Shown here: positions 36,310 through 45,752 of the stretch, piece by piece | Numbering within the stretch: the first letter of the stretch is position 1 | Layout of the letters: each line of letters begins with the position of its first letter | Assembly: GCF_016583795.1 (NCBI RefSeq) | Contig: NZ_NRRS01000007.1 | Location: forward strand, 29,822-93,821 | Direction of reading: 5' to 3' | Source of the DNA: Rhabdochromatium marinum | GTDB lineage: Bacteria > Pseudomonadota > Gammaproteobacteria > Chromatiales > Chromatiaceae | Length of the DNA: 64,000 bases | Translations under genes and position numbers: made by a program | Notes under the pieces: generated by a model | Told to the model about the DNA's origin: nothing | The model's input: the letters and a program-made list of their open reading frames with translations, nothing else | Databases searched by the model: none

Positions 36310-36737
36310 ATCCGAGAATCGAATCGGAACAAGGTTAGCCGGCTGCTGACTTAAACGAAAATCGATTCTCCTGATCTGATCGATAGACGATTGCTGATGT
36401 CAGCAGCCAGCGGGGAATCGGTTTCAATGCGGCTCGGGACTTTAACCCGAATCAACGCATCCGAACAATGCTTTTCAGCTAATGTGATCTATCAACGATT
36501 ATCAATGTATCGTTAAAATTGCTTGTTGAGTGATGGTTACAATGCCCATCACCACTGCCGTAATCGCAAGGAGTCAAGTCTCGGGGCTAGCGGCAAGAGG
36601 TCATCCTTGACTAGACTTGCGCTCTGATGGGGCGGCGAATGGCCTGGCCCCCACCAACGACAATAACCCCCTAAAGATTACAGGCGCCACCCTGGCCACC
36701 TCTACTCACAGACCCGCTGACAGATCCGGAGCCGCTT
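36310..36737 (-). promoter_or_regulatory. cbb/cso operon promoter region with inverted repeats
   Basis: A gene-free 428 bases, more AT-rich than its surroundings, upstream of cbbL. Two clear inverted repeats: GCTGCTGAC (36342-36350) with GTCAGCAGC (36399-36407), a perfect 9-base pair of arms across 48 bases; and AACGAT (36494-36499) with ATCGTT (36509-36514) across 9 bases, the size of a LysR-type half-site pair. A further CAAGTCT/AGACTTG pair lies at 36575-36619. These are candidates for CbbR binding, as inference from position. The HNH gene starts divergently at 36738. Confidence 0.55.
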
Positions 36738-37163
36738 ATGACTCAAGCCCGCCATCCCAAAACCGGCAAGCCCATCGACACCGGCAAGCTCGATCAAATC
36801 GTCGCCAGCGCTCGTCGCGCCAGTGACGAGCGCGCCTCCGGCTATCGCGCGCAGGCACTCAAGCTCTATCCTTGGGTATGCGGTCGTTGCGGACGTGAAT
36901 TCAGTCAGACCAATCTGCGCGAACTGACGGTGCATCATAAGGATATGGACCATGACAACAACCCGCCCGATGGCAGCAACTGGGAACTGCTGTGCCTCTA
37001 CTGTCATGACAATGAGCACCAGAAGTTCGAAGAGCATCTAGCCGCACTCGGCGCTGGACGAACTTCGGGCGGCGGCCAGACCGAAAGCCAGACATCCACC
37101 ACCTACCGACCGTTCGACGCCCTCGGCGACCTGCTGCGCAACTCATCCTCGCAGGGCGACTAA
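36738..37163 (+). CDS. yajD: HNH nuclease YajD family
   Basis: A 141-residue HNH-family protein: CGRCGREF zinc Cys pair, LTVHHKDMDHDNNPPDGSNWELLCLYCHDNEH with the HNH catalytic His and Asn and the second Cys pair. The length and spacing match the YajD group, whose function is unknown. An Ser/Thr-rich tail of 30 residues follows. It is divergent from cbbL and 12 bases ahead of the chloride channel gene, so it is probably co-transcribed with it. Confidence 0.88.
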   Translation: MTQARHPKTGKPIDTGKLDQIVASARRASDERASGYRAQALKLYPWVCGRCGREFSQTNLRELTVHHKDMDHDNNPPDGSNWELLCLYCHDNEHQKFEEHLAALGAGRTSGGGQTESQTSTTYRPFDALGDLLRNSSSQGD

Positions 37164-37175
37164 ACTTAATTTTTC

Positions 37176-38480
37176 GTGCCTCCCTACAAGCATCTGCGCT
37201 CGCTTAAACGCCTGCTACTCTCCCTGCATGCCTGGCGTATGCGCCTGGCATTCCTGATTGGGGCCATCCTGGTGGGCCTGGTATCGACCGTCTTTGGCAT
37301 ACTGAGTCTGCACGCCAATCAGCTGTTCTTTAACATGGCCGAACAGGCGCCGCTGGCCCCCCTGATCATCACCCCCCTGGGCCTGGTGCTGGTAACCTGG
37401 CTGGCGCGCCGATTCTTTCCCGGCAGTGAGGGCAGCGGTATCAATCAGATTATCGCCGCACTCGAAATGCGCACCAAATCGCGGGTGGTATCGCTCAAGC
37501 TGGCCGCCGGCAAAATTCTGCTCACGCTGATCGGCCAGTCATGTGGGGCCTCAATTGGACGCGAAGGACCCACGGTACATGTCGCCGCCTCCATCATGTA
37601 CTCCATGCGCCATTTCGCGCGCTTTCCCCCGGACTACATGGCGCGCGCCATGCTGCTTGCTGGCAGTGCGGCCGGCATTTCTGCGGCCTTCAGCACGCCT
37701 CTGGCCGGTATCATCTTCGCTATTGAGGAAATCGCCCGCACCTTTAGTGCACGCCTGGCCGGCATCGTCACCCTGGCGGTCATCATCTCGGCTCTGGTGG
37801 CCATGGCGATCGTGGGCCAGGACAGCTATTTTGGCACCGACAGCGTCGCCAGCGTCGATGCACCGGGTGACTGGGTCGCCGTGTTGATGTGTGGTGTTGT
37901 GGCCGGTCTTGCCGGCGGACTTTTTGCCTTGTTGGTGATCAAGGGATCGCGCTGGCTGATGCCTGTGGTTGCGACCAACCCTCTCAGCGTCGCTTTTCTG
38001 TGCGGCTGCGTGCTAGTCACTGTCGGGGCACTCACCGATTATCAGGTCATGGGATCGGGCTACGACATCGCCAAGGCGATGGTCATCGAGAGCGCCCAGT
38101 CCGATCCGCTCTACCCGCTCTATAAGTTCATCGCCTCACTGGCGTCCTATCTGAGCGGCATTCCAGGCGGCATCTTCGCGCCCACGCTCTCAACCGGCGC
38201 TGGCATCGGCGTCGATCTACACCGGATCGCACCGGTTTCATCGCTGGAGATGATGATTTTGCTCGGCATGGTAGGCTACTTTGCTGGCGCAGTGAAATCC
38301 CCCATCACCGGCTTTGTGATTGTGATGGAAATGACCAATGATCAATACGCCCTGCTCGCCCTTATGGCCACAGCCATGATTGGCTATGGCGTCTCCTACC
38401 TCATCAGCCCGCACCCCCTCTACCATTCACTCGCCGAATTATTTCTCGAAAAGCAGGGCGAACAATCTGAGCGGAATTAG
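37176..38480 (+). CDS. clcA: ClC-type chloride channel/antiporter
   Basis: A 434-residue integral membrane protein with about 10-11 helices. ClC signatures: GSEGSGINQ (selectivity helix, usual GSGIP), GREGPTVH with the gating Glu, TPLAGIIFAIEE, and GIFAPTLSTGAG. It starts with GTG at 37176. It has no C-terminal CBS domains. Both gating and internal-transport glutamates appear present, suggesting H+/Cl- exchange rather than a passive channel, but this is inference. It ends just before a convergent gene. Confidence 0.92.
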   Translation: MPPYKHLRSLKRLLLSLHAWRMRLAFLIGAILVGLVSTVFGILSLHANQLFFNMAEQAPLAPLIITPLGLVLVTWLARRFFPGSEGSGINQIIAALEMRTKSRVVSLKLAAGKILLTLIGQSCGASIGREGPTVHVAASIMYSMRHFARFPPDYMARAMLLAGSAAGISAAFSTPLAGIIFAIEEIARTFSARLAGIVTLAVIISALVAMAIVGQDSYFGTDSVASVDAPGDWVAVLMCGVVAGLAGGLFALLVIKGSRWLMPVVATNPLSVAFLCGCVLVTVGALTDYQVMGSGYDIAKAMVIESAQSDPLYPLYKFIASLASYLSGIPGGIFAPTLSTGAGIGVDLHRIAPVSSLEMMILLGMVGYFAGAVKSPITGFVIVMEMTNDQYALLALMATAMIGYGVSYLISPHPLYHSLAELFLEKQGEQSERN

Positions 38481-38529
38481 CCAGTCGCCCAGAAAAAACG
38501 CAGTGTTGAGTAGCGCTAGTTGAGTGGCA

Positions 38530-39003
38530 CTAAAGATAACGCATCGCGCCGATGATAATCATCACACCCGAGCCAATAAATCCCACGAGCCACAGGAAAT
38601 GGGTATCGTGGCGCTTGAGCATCTCGTCGAAGCGTTTATCGACTTGATCAAAACGCTTGTCCATGTCGGCTTGCATGAGATCCAAGCGCTTATCCACTTG
38701 CTCAAAGCGCCTGTCGATTTGCTCGAAGCGCTTTTCGACTTGCTCGAAGTGTTTATCAACCTGCTCAAAGCGCTTGTTAACCTGCTCAAAGCGCAGGTTC
38801 ATTTCCGTTCGGTTGTGTTCGAAGCCTTCGCGCATGAGTTCACGCTGGGCCTTGAGTTCTTCTTCGACGCGAACCATGCGCTCGCGTAACTCAATCTCGT
38901 AGACCACGGGTGGTTTGCCAAGGCTTTGCTCGGCGATCCACTCGCTGATGTGGTTCTTGACGTATTCGCCGATTTGCTGCAAGTCTTCCTGAGCCAGAGC
39001 CAT
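38530..39003 (-). CDS. heptad-repeat coiled-coil protein with C-terminal membrane anchor
   Basis: A 157-residue protein. After a short N-terminal domain (1-45), residues about 50-130 are a run of 7-residue units of the type FEQVDKR repeated about seven times, followed by an 18-residue hydrophobic segment near the C-terminus (LVGFIGSGVMIIIGAM). This layout, a long coiled coil with a tail anchor, resembles DUF1640/CCDC90-like proteins. The start at 39003 has GGAG at good spacing (an earlier ATG abuts it). The repeats are visible as 21-base DNA repeats and so can change in number. Confidence 0.75.
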   Translation of the reverse strand: MALAQEDLQQIGEYVKNHISEWIAEQSLGKPPVVYEIELRERMVRVEEELKAQRELMREGFEHNRTEMNLRFEQVNKRFEQVDKHFEQVEKRFEQIDRRFEQVDKRLDLMQADMDKRFDQVDKRFDEMLKRHDTHFLWLVGFIGSGVMIIIGAMRYL

Positions 39004-39099
39004 AGTAGCCATCTCCGGGTTAGCAAAAATCATCCTAATGGGCACAACACCAAGCGACAGGGCCGTCGCTGAAGCAGGTTTCCACACGTAACCTGGACT

Positions 39100-39774
39100 T
39101 CAGAGTTCCGCCCACATGCGCACCAGATTGTTATAGGAACGATCCACGCAGGCGGTATGCTCAGCCTCTGGGGCTTCCCTTAGCAAATGCTCGCGGGCCT
39201 GATTGAGTTCATACAGCAGTTCGCGCTGGGCTGGATCACGCACATAGCTTTGAATCCAGGTCAGCGCAACCAGGCGTTCGCCGCGCGTTACGGGTGCCAC
39301 GCCGTGCAGACTCGATGAAGGATAGAGCACCGCATGGCCGGCGGCCAACTTAACCGCGCGTTCGCCAAAGCTGGTGCGAATACTCAGCTCGCCGCCATCG
39401 TAGTCTTCGGGCGGATTGAGAAAGACCGTCAGCGACAGATCGGTGCGAAAGCGTGGCCCACTGGCACCCATGATGGGGTCGTCAATGTGGGCACCATAAG
39501 TCATCCCCGGCTGGTAACGGGCGATAATAGGATCGGCCACCCGATGCGGCAGCGCACCGAAGCGAAAGGTCGGATGATGCCCCAAGCTAGACATCAAAAT
39601 CCGCACCAGCAATTCCTTGCGCTTATTCTCAGCAGCCAGTTCCTGGTTGTGCTTGACTCGAGCAGCCGCCAGTCCGGCGCTCAGCTTGCCATCGACAAAC
39701 TCGGCCCCATCGAGTACCTGATGGATTTTTTGTAATTGCGCTTCATGCAGGAGTTCCGGGATCATCAGCAACAT
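39100..39774 (-). CDS. PKHD-type 2OG-Fe(II) hydroxylase (PiuC/YbiX family)
   Basis: A 224-residue dioxygenase. Iron ligands His-x-Asp occur in YGAHIDDPIMG and the distal His in SSSLHGVAPVT, followed by the 2-oxoglutarate Arg in RGERLVALTWIQS. The N-terminal MLLMIPELL and the C-terminal helix CVDRSYNNLVRMW are typical of the YbiX/PiuC group, often tied to iron uptake; no siderophore receptor lies next to it here, so the link to iron is only family knowledge. Confidence 0.93.
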   Translation of the reverse strand: MLLMIPELLHEAQLQKIHQVLDGAEFVDGKLSAGLAAARVKHNQELAAENKRKELLVRILMSSLGHHPTFRFGALPHRVADPIIARYQPGMTYGAHIDDPIMGASGPRFRTDLSLTVFLNPPEDYDGGELSIRTSFGERAVKLAAGHAVLYPSSSLHGVAPVTRGERLVALTWIQSYVRDPAQRELLYELNQAREHLLREAPEAEHTACVDRSYNNLVRMWAEL

Positions 39775-39870
39775 CAGTCCTTCACCTCATCGCAGCGGTA
39801 GTCAAGACGCCAGCTCGCCCCTATCATCAAAGCCAGCGATACATGATAGAGATTGCCCGGAGGCAGCCGT

Positions 39871-40524
39871 ATGATTCTTGAAGCCATGATTGACGAACAG
39901 GTCTACAGCCTGAACGTCCCCGAGACCCTGCTCACTCAAGCCAGCGATTTATTTGACCAGCTCGACCGCGATATGGATCAGGGTTGGCAAATGAGCCGGG
40001 ACTGGGTCGCCAAACCCGACCGCGTGCAGCGCGGGCAAATTGTCGCCAACAAGCTGCTGACAGCACTGGAGACAGAAAACGACAAGCTCGGTCGGCTGAT
40101 GGCCGGGTATCTGCTCGCCCGCCTGCCCGGACTCAAGGCTGTTGAGCTGGATATTCAGGGTGAGATGCAAAATAACCTGTTTCACTTTCACCCGAACACT
40201 GAGATTGCAGCCGACGCGGCCAAGACAACCGATGCCACCCCTGCAACCACGACCACTCCCACCCAAGCTGCCGCCCAGCTCACCCGCATCGCCAGCGATT
40301 GCACTGGCGCGCCCGGGAACTTAAGCAAACTTGATGCAATGGCGCAGGCCGGACAGGATGTGACCAAGGTATTCAAGGTCGGCAAGGGCTACCGTTTCTC
40401 GGTATTCGATCACAGCACCCAGAGCTGGCAGGATGGCCCACTACTCAAAACACTGGAAGAAGCCGACCGTCTGCGCCAACAGGTGTTCAGCCACCGCTAC
40501 GAGGCGTTGCAGCGTCCAGCCTAG
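39871..40524 (+). CDS. hypothetical protein
   Basis: A 217-residue soluble protein, not recognised. N-terminal half (about 1-105) is alpha-rich and conserved-looking (ALETENDKLGRLMAGYLLARLPG); a Thr/Ala/Pro-rich linker (about 117-140) follows; then a small C-terminal domain (GKGYRFSVFDHSTQSWQDGP) of beta character. GGAGG lies 8 bases before the ATG at 39871. No neighbour gives a clue; it precedes the convergent aroB. Confidence 0.6.
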   Translation: MILEAMIDEQVYSLNVPETLLTQASDLFDQLDRDMDQGWQMSRDWVAKPDRVQRGQIVANKLLTALETENDKLGRLMAGYLLARLPGLKAVELDIQGEMQNNLFHFHPNTEIAADAAKTTDATPATTTTPTQAAAQLTRIASDCTGAPGNLSKLDAMAQAGQDVTKVFKVGKGYRFSVFDHSTQSWQDGPLLKTLEEADRLRQQVFSHRYEALQRPA

Positions 40525-40555
40525 CCTCTAGCCTGATCAGATTCAGCCCGTCAGC

Positions 40556-41647
40556 TCAGCGCCGGGCGCCATCAATCCCGGCGATAATCTGCGCGGCGCT
40601 CAGATCCCGCGTTACCAGAGCTGTACCGATACCCTTGAGCAGCACCAGCCGCAGCACCCCGGCCTGAACCTTCTTATCCACCGCCATCAGTTCGAGCAGG
40701 CGGTCACTGGCCAGCGCCGCCGGCGGAGCCACTGGTAAACCCAAACGCTCCAGCAGCGCGCGGATGCGCTCCACGGACGGAGCCTCCAGCCAGCCCAGCT
40801 GCCGCGACAGCTCAGCGGCCATCACCATCCCTGCTGCGACTGCCTCCCCGTGCAGCCATTCGCCATAGCCCAGGCCGGCTTCGATAGCATGGCCAAAGGT
40901 GTGCCCCAGATTGAGCAGCGCACGTTGCCCCTGCTCGCGCTCATCGGCCTCAACCACCTCGGCCTTGTTGCGGCAGGAGCGCTCAATGGCCTCCATCAGC
41001 ACCGCCGCATCACGCGCCAGCAGCGCATCGGCCCGGGACTCCAGCCAGGCGAAGAACGCTGGATCACGAATCAACCCGTACTTGACCACCTCCGCCAATC
41101 CAGCCGCAAGTTCGCGCGCCGGCAGCGTCGCCAGAGTATCGGTGTCAGCAATCACGGCTGCGGGCTGATGGAAGGCACCGATCATATTTTTCCCGGCGGG
41201 ATGATTGATGCCAGTCTTGCCACCCACCGAGGAATCCACCTGTGCCAGCAAAGTGGTCGGCACTTGAATAAAGGCCACCCCACGCTGATAGCAGGCAGCG
41301 GCAAAGCCGGTGATGTCCCCCACCACCCCGCCGCCAAGCGCGATCAGGGTGCAATCACGCGCCAAGCGTTGTTCCAGCAGCGCATCGAAAATGCCATGCC
41401 AGGTGCCCAGTTCCTTATAGGCTTCACCATCGGGCAGAATGCGCTCGGCCACCTGATAGCCCGACAAGCCTGCGCGCAACGCATCCAAATAGAGCGGTGC
41501 GACTGTGGTATTACTCACCACCATTACCTGCGGTCCCCGGATGAAGGGATGCAGGCCATTGGGATCACGCAACAACCCCGGGCCGATCAAAATCGGATAG
41601 GATCGTGCGCCAAGGTTGATCTCCAGGCGTTGACGCGCTTGGCTCAT
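40556..41647 (-). CDS. aroB: 3-dehydroquinate synthase AroB
   Basis: Second enzyme of the shikimate pathway, NAD- and metal-dependent. It is 363 residues. Motifs: [13 protein letters not shown], the NAD loop [32 protein letters not shown], and the zinc ligands in [11 protein letters not shown] and [20 protein letters not shown]. It follows aroK on the same strand, as usual in gammaproteobacteria (aroK-aroB). Confidence 0.97.
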   Translation of the reverse strand: MSQARQRLEINLGARSYPILIGPGLLRDPNGLHPFIRGPQVMVVSNTTVAPLYLDALRAGLSGYQVAERILPDGEAYKELGTWHGIFDALLEQRLARDCTLIALGGGVVGDITGFAAACYQRGVAFIQVPTTLLAQVDSSVGGKTGINHPAGKNMIGAFHQPAAVIADTDTLATLPARELAAGLAEVVKYGLIRDPAFFAWLESRADALLARDAAVLMEAIERSCRNKAEVVEADEREQGQRALLNLGHTFGHAIEAGLGYGEWLHGEAVAAGMVMAAELSRQLGWLEAPSVERIRALLERLGLPVAPPAALASDRLLELMAVDKKVQAGVLRLVLLKGIGTALVTRDLSAAQIIAGIDGARR

Positions 41648-41690
41648 GGGCGTTTTTCCATTCAGTACCAGCCCCTAAGGCATTACAAAC

Positions 41691-42215
41691 CTAAGGCGTT
41701 TCCCGTTCCAGGCGCCGGGTAATTTCCTTCACCACCGACAGAGTACCCCGACGTTCAGTCGAGACCACCATATCTGCCACCTGGCGATACACCGGCTCAC
41801 GCTGCGCCATGAGCTCCTTGAGTCGGGCCAGGGGGTCATCGGTTTCCAGCAAGGGACGGTTGCGATCCCGCGCCGTGCGGGCATGCTGCTGGTCAGCACT
41901 GCAATGCAGATAAATCACATACCCGCGAGCCGCCAGTCGCTGACGATTCTCAGCTGCCATCACCGCCCCGCCGCCAGTGGCCAGCACCACGCCGTCGCGC
42001 TCGGTCAGATCCTCAAGCACCTGGCGCTCGCGGGTGCGAAACCCCGCCTCGCCCTCAAATTCAAACACTGTGGGGATATCAACACCGGTACGGCGCTGAA
42101 TTTCCTGATCGCTGTCAAGAAACTCATAACCCAGCGCATCGGCCAGTTGGCGCCCAACGGTGCTTTTGCCGGCCCCCATCGGGCCAACCAGAAAAATATT
42201 CGGAGGCATTGTCAT
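41691..42215 (-). CDS. aroK: shikimate kinase AroK
   Basis: Phosphorylates shikimate. It is 174 residues. The P-loop is GPMGAGKSTVG, the shikimate-binding residues are in LDSDQEI and GFRTRE, and ATGGGAV is the third conserved block; the ADP lid Arg lies in RDRNRPLL. The frame is open much further upstream but the family begins at the ATG at 42215 (or at 42209); no clear ribosome binding site is visible. It is followed by aroB after 43 bases. Confidence 0.95.
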   Translation of the reverse strand: MTMPPNIFLVGPMGAGKSTVGRQLADALGYEFLDSDQEIQRRTGVDIPTVFEFEGEAGFRTRERQVLEDLTERDGVVLATGGGAVMAAENRQRLAARGYVIYLHCSADQQHARTARDRNRPLLETDDPLARLKELMAQREPVYRQVADMVVSTERRGTLSVVKEITRRLERETP

Positions 42216-42259
42216 ACTAAACAGATATGCCAGATTTACCGGCTCAGAGCAAGGCGAAT

Positions 42260-43732
42260 TCAAGCGCGGGAAGATTCTGCAGGGGGTAAAAGCTTGGATT
42301 GATGCCTCAGCAGCAGCCAAAGCGTCAGCATCCAAAACAGCAACGCCGGCGAAAATTGCAGCAAAATCCGATTCACACTGGTTCCTTGCAACACCCAGGC
42401 CGAAGCATCGGTCCAAAAAAACAGCACATAAACGGCACTCAGCGCCGACAAGACCCACAGCACACCCGCGCGCAACGCCCGATCCGCCCGGTCGCGCCAC
42501 ATCAAAGCGACCGCCAGCACCAGAGCGGCCGGCACCAAAGCCCCCAACAGATGCCAGTTATCCAGCACGAACAGATGGTAGAGCACCGGTTGCCAGGAAC
42601 CGCTCAGCGCCAACCGAAAGCTGCCGATGCCGGGCACTTGCAGCTGGGTTGGGCTCAGAATAACCTCACCCAGAAGCGGCAGAGACAGCTGCACGCCGCC
42701 GCTGAACCAGATCGCCACCAGCGCCAGGCCGATACCCGCAATCACGCCCAGCAACCAGACCGGCGGGCGCCGCGCGACCAGCAACGCTGGCAGAAACAAC
42801 CCGATCCAGACCGCGCCTTCGTGTTTCATCAGCAGGGTGGCGAATGCCAACATCAGCGCCAGCAGACCCTGGCGCCGGTCATTGGTCCGCACCCAGTGCA
42901 GGAAGGCGAAAAAGCTCATCCCCAGCGCCGTTGCCAACCACAAATCGGCATAGCCGGCCAGTGCAATATGGGTATCCAGCATCGGCAGGGAAAACAGCAG
43001 CCACAAAAACAGCAGCGTACTGAGCACCGAGGCACCCCAGGCCCGCGCCTGACCAACAAACGCCAAGGCCAGCGCCATGGCACTGCCCAGCCAGGGCAGA
43101 TTGGCCGCCCGGTCAGACCAGGCTCCCAAGGCCAGTCCCGGCCAAGTCGCCAGCAGAGAAACCGTCGCGGGATAATCCCAGGCCTGCAGGGCGTAAGCCG
43201 CACCTAGCGGCTGCTGCAACCACAGATCAGGCGCAATAAAGGGCACCAGCTCCCGCGCCTGCACCCAGACCTGCGCCCGCACCGCCCAGGTCGTCCAGGC
43301 ATCCCAGGGAAACAGCGGCCGCCACCAGAGTTCCAGCGCCAAGCCCAGCACGCGAACCCCGAGCCACAGCAGCAACAACCCAATCAGCCAGGACGCCCAG
43401 GGTTGCGCAACCGTATGGCTCAGCGGCCCGGTATCGGGTGCCCTCTTGATCGGTGCGGCCGGCCAGCGCCAGCCCTTGTAACCCAGCCACAGTGCCAGAG
43501 CCGCTAGGGCGCTAAGCACCAGGGTTGGCGGCCAAAATCCCAGCCCCAAACCCAGCCCGGCCTGGACTCTTAGCAAGAGCGTCGTCAGCAGCAGGCCCAG
43601 CAGATAGCCATAGCCGAGCAGCATCGGCCAGCGCCCCGGCTGCGGCTGGGAAAAGAGCCGCTGCAACCACAGCACAGCGGTCAACCACGGCAATCCCAAC
43701 GCAATCCCCAAGGCCAGCACACTCATTGACAT
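42260..43732 (-). CDS. multi-pass membrane protein, GT-C glycosyltransferase-like
   Basis: A 490-residue protein with about 12 membrane helices. A first extracytoplasmic loop carries an Asp in the motif LFPWDAWTTWAVRAQ, as found in GT-C fold lipid-linked sugar transferases (PMT/ArnT type), and a later loop carries HEGAVW. It is the last of the glycan cluster on this strand and its start overlaps the stop of the preceding gene by 1 base, so it is probably coupled to it. The sugar and acceptor are unknown. Confidence 0.7.
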   Translation of the reverse strand: MSMSVLALGIALGLPWLTAVLWLQRLFSQPQPGRWPMLLGYGYLLGLLLTTLLLRVQAGLGLGLGFWPPTLVLSALAALALWLGYKGWRWPAAPIKRAPDTGPLSHTVAQPWASWLIGLLLLWLGVRVLGLALELWWRPLFPWDAWTTWAVRAQVWVQARELVPFIAPDLWLQQPLGAAYALQAWDYPATVSLLATWPGLALGAWSDRAANLPWLGSAMALALAFVGQARAWGASVLSTLLFLWLLFSLPMLDTHIALAGYADLWLATALGMSFFAFLHWVRTNDRRQGLLALMLAFATLLMKHEGAVWIGLFLPALLVARRPPVWLLGVIAGIGLALVAIWFSGGVQLSLPLLGEVILSPTQLQVPGIGSFRLALSGSWQPVLYHLFVLDNWHLLGALVPAALVLAVALMWRDRADRALRAGVLWVLSALSAVYVLFFWTDASAWVLQGTSVNRILLQFSPALLFWMLTLWLLLRHQSKLLPPAESSRA

Positions 43733-44511
43733 CAGTCGTCCCGCACCCGAAACAGATAGGCTTCATTGGCCTGGTTAAACACCAAATCAGCCGAAATAGC
43801 GTGCCCGCCATGCACCAGCTGATGCGATTCGCTCGAGTAGCGCATACCCGCCGGCGGCAGGATCAGGTAAAGAAAATCCCCAGGTTTGAGCACCTCGGGC
43901 GCCGGCAACTGCGCCAGACCAGGATGCATATTCAGCGGCAACAGATGGTAGCGCGCCCGCAGCGGCACATAGCCCCCCGGGTCAGCAGTCACCATCACGA
44001 CACGGCTGGCAGCCCCCGCCTCCGCCACCTGCGCCCGCACCCGTTCAGCCAGACGGGCCAGGGAAGCATCGGGTTCTTTCGTATGCCCGCGCTCAGCCAC
44101 CGGTAACCCCGCATAGTCATGCCAGGTATCCGCCAGCCGCTGCGCCAACTGCCACTGCCAGTGCACATCCAGCACCAACCAGGCAAACAGCACCAGTAAC
44201 CCCGCCCCCAGCCATAGCCCCGGCTGCTGCGCCTTCAGCGCCAGCATCAGCCACAAAGCCAAACTGATCGCCAGCCACAAGCTCACCTGTACCAGAGGGC
44301 TGGCCAGCCAAAAGGGACTGGGCGTCTCGCGAAAGTTAATCGAGCCCATATTCCAGGCGTCCTGGTGCAGCCAGCTGCGACCAAGTTCCGCCAGACTCCA
44401 GCTCACCCTAGCCGACTCAGAGGCTCCGAGCCCCAAGGCCTGCAACAGGCTGATCAGCGCCAGTGCCAGCGGAATACCAGTCAATGCAGCAATGACAAGT
44501 CGCTTGATCAT
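43732..44511 (-). CDS. membrane protein of glycan cluster, unknown
   Basis: A 259-residue protein with three or four predicted membrane segments (about 1-22, 78-95, 98-115) then a soluble domain of about 120 residues (AERVRAQVAEAG, VVMVTADPGGYVPLR, HPGLAQLP) on the far side of the membrane. No family is recognised. Its TGATG overlap with the GT-C gene and its overlap with the GT4 gene upstream imply a joint role, perhaps as a partner subunit of the GT-C protein. Confidence 0.6.
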   Translation of the reverse strand: MIKRLVIAALTGIPLALALISLLQALGLGASESARVSWSLAELGRSWLHQDAWNMGSINFRETPSPFWLASPLVQVSLWLAISLALWLMLALKAQQPGLWLGAGLLVLFAWLVLDVHWQWQLAQRLADTWHDYAGLPVAERGHTKEPDASLARLAERVRAQVAEAGAASRVVMVTADPGGYVPLRARYHLLPLNMHPGLAQLPAPEVLKPGDFLYLILPPAGMRYSSESHQLVHGGHAISADLVFNQANEAYLFRVRDD

Positions 44512-45725
44512 GCAACGTCTCCAGTGCCAGTGCCAATACCAGCGCCAATACCAGGATTACCTGCCTGTGCACTCAACACCCGTGCATAGAGTGCTTCGAC
44601 CTGCACGGCGGTCTGATCAATATCAAACAGCTTGCTCAGCGCGGTGCGTCCCGCTTCACCCAGGTCCCAGCGTTGCTCTGGCGATGCGTGCAGGCGCGCG
44701 ATGGCCTCAGCGACGGAGACGGCATCACCGGGCGTGGTCAGCACGCCATTGCGCGCTTGACGCACCACCCAGCCGGTGCCAGACCCGGGAATATCACTGA
44801 CCACCACGGGTTTGCCAAAAAACATGGCTTCCAGTAGCACCAGACCGAAGGCTTCGGTGCGTTCCAACGACGGCAAGCACAGGAGATCACAGCTGGCCAT
44901 TAAGGCACTGAGTTGATCATCGGGCACAAAGCCGGTCAGGGTCACTCGCTGTTCAAGTCCCAGACGCGCGATCTGCGCACGCAAGCGCGCCTGTCCTTCA
45001 CCGCTGCCGGCAATGACCAAACGCGCCTCTGGCACCCGGGTGAGTGCGTCAATCAGCACATCATGCCCCTTGTAGTAGGTCAGGCGTCCCACCGCCAGCA
45101 CCCGTAGACCATCGCCACCCCACAGCCGCGCCGCACGCGCGCAAGCCGCCTCATCCGGCCTTGTCAGGCGGCGCGTATCCAACCCCAGCGGAATCGCAAC
45201 ACAGCGCTCCCGCCAGGGCCGCAATGCCTCGCTGGCCTGCAAATAGGGTTCTGAGGTCGCAATCACGGCACGACTGCGCCGCAACAAGCGTTGCTCCAGC
45301 GGACGATACAACCGATAGGCCAGCGCCAGGCGCCGGTCGAGAGGCATCCCGCCAACATCCGCATGCCAGTGAATGACCCAGGGCAAGCGACGCGCCCGGG
45401 GGATGGCCAGCGCAGCAAAGACCGAGGTGTTCGGTACATGCAAATGCAGCAGATCCGGTTTGAACTCCTTAATGACACGATTGAGCCACAGCGGAAACCC
45501 GGGACTCAGAGGCGCGTACAGAAACTGCCCAAAGGTCGGTGCCCGAAACACAGCCGGCCACTCATCAGGCGCCGGCCTCCGACCGGCCAGGCCACGCGAG
45601 TTCTGATGCACCAGGGCGGCCACGCGCACGCCGCGCCGCTCCAGCGCCTCGCCCAGATCAGCAAGCAGGCGCTCCACGCCACCCGCCACCGGCGGATAAT
45701 ACTTACCAATATGCAGCACGCGCAT
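44508..45725 (-). CDS. glycosyltransferase family 4 (GT-B fold)
   Basis: A 405-residue retaining glycosyltransferase. The N-terminal Rossmann half has HIGKYYPPVAGGVERLLADLG and HLHVPNTSVFAAL; the C-terminal nucleotide-sugar half has AVGRLTYYKGHDVLIDAL, IAGSGEGQARL, VTLTGFVPDDQL, and the catalytic ERTEAFGLVLLEAMFFGKPVV. The sequence resembles mannosyl- or rhamnosyltransferases of exopolysaccharide loci. A Gly-rich low-complexity tail (GIGAGIGTGTG) ends it. The ATG at 45725 or the adjacent 45728 may be used. Confidence 0.9.
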   Translation of the reverse strand: MRVLHIGKYYPPVAGGVERLLADLGEALERRGVRVAALVHQNSRGLAGRRPAPDEWPAVFRAPTFGQFLYAPLSPGFPLWLNRVIKEFKPDLLHLHVPNTSVFAALAIPRARRLPWVIHWHADVGGMPLDRRLALAYRLYRPLEQRLLRRSRAVIATSEPYLQASEALRPWRERCVAIPLGLDTRRLTRPDEAACARAARLWGGDGLRVLAVGRLTYYKGHDVLIDALTRVPEARLVIAGSGEGQARLRAQIARLGLEQRVTLTGFVPDDQLSALMASCDLLCLPSLERTEAFGLVLLEAMFFGKPVVVSDIPGSGTGWVVRQARNGVLTTPGDAVSVAEAIARLHASPEQRWDLGEAGRTALSKLFDIDQTAVQVEALYARVLSAQAGNPGIGAGIGTGTGDVA

Positions 45726-45752
45726 CACAACAGCGCATCCCCAACCCCGTCG

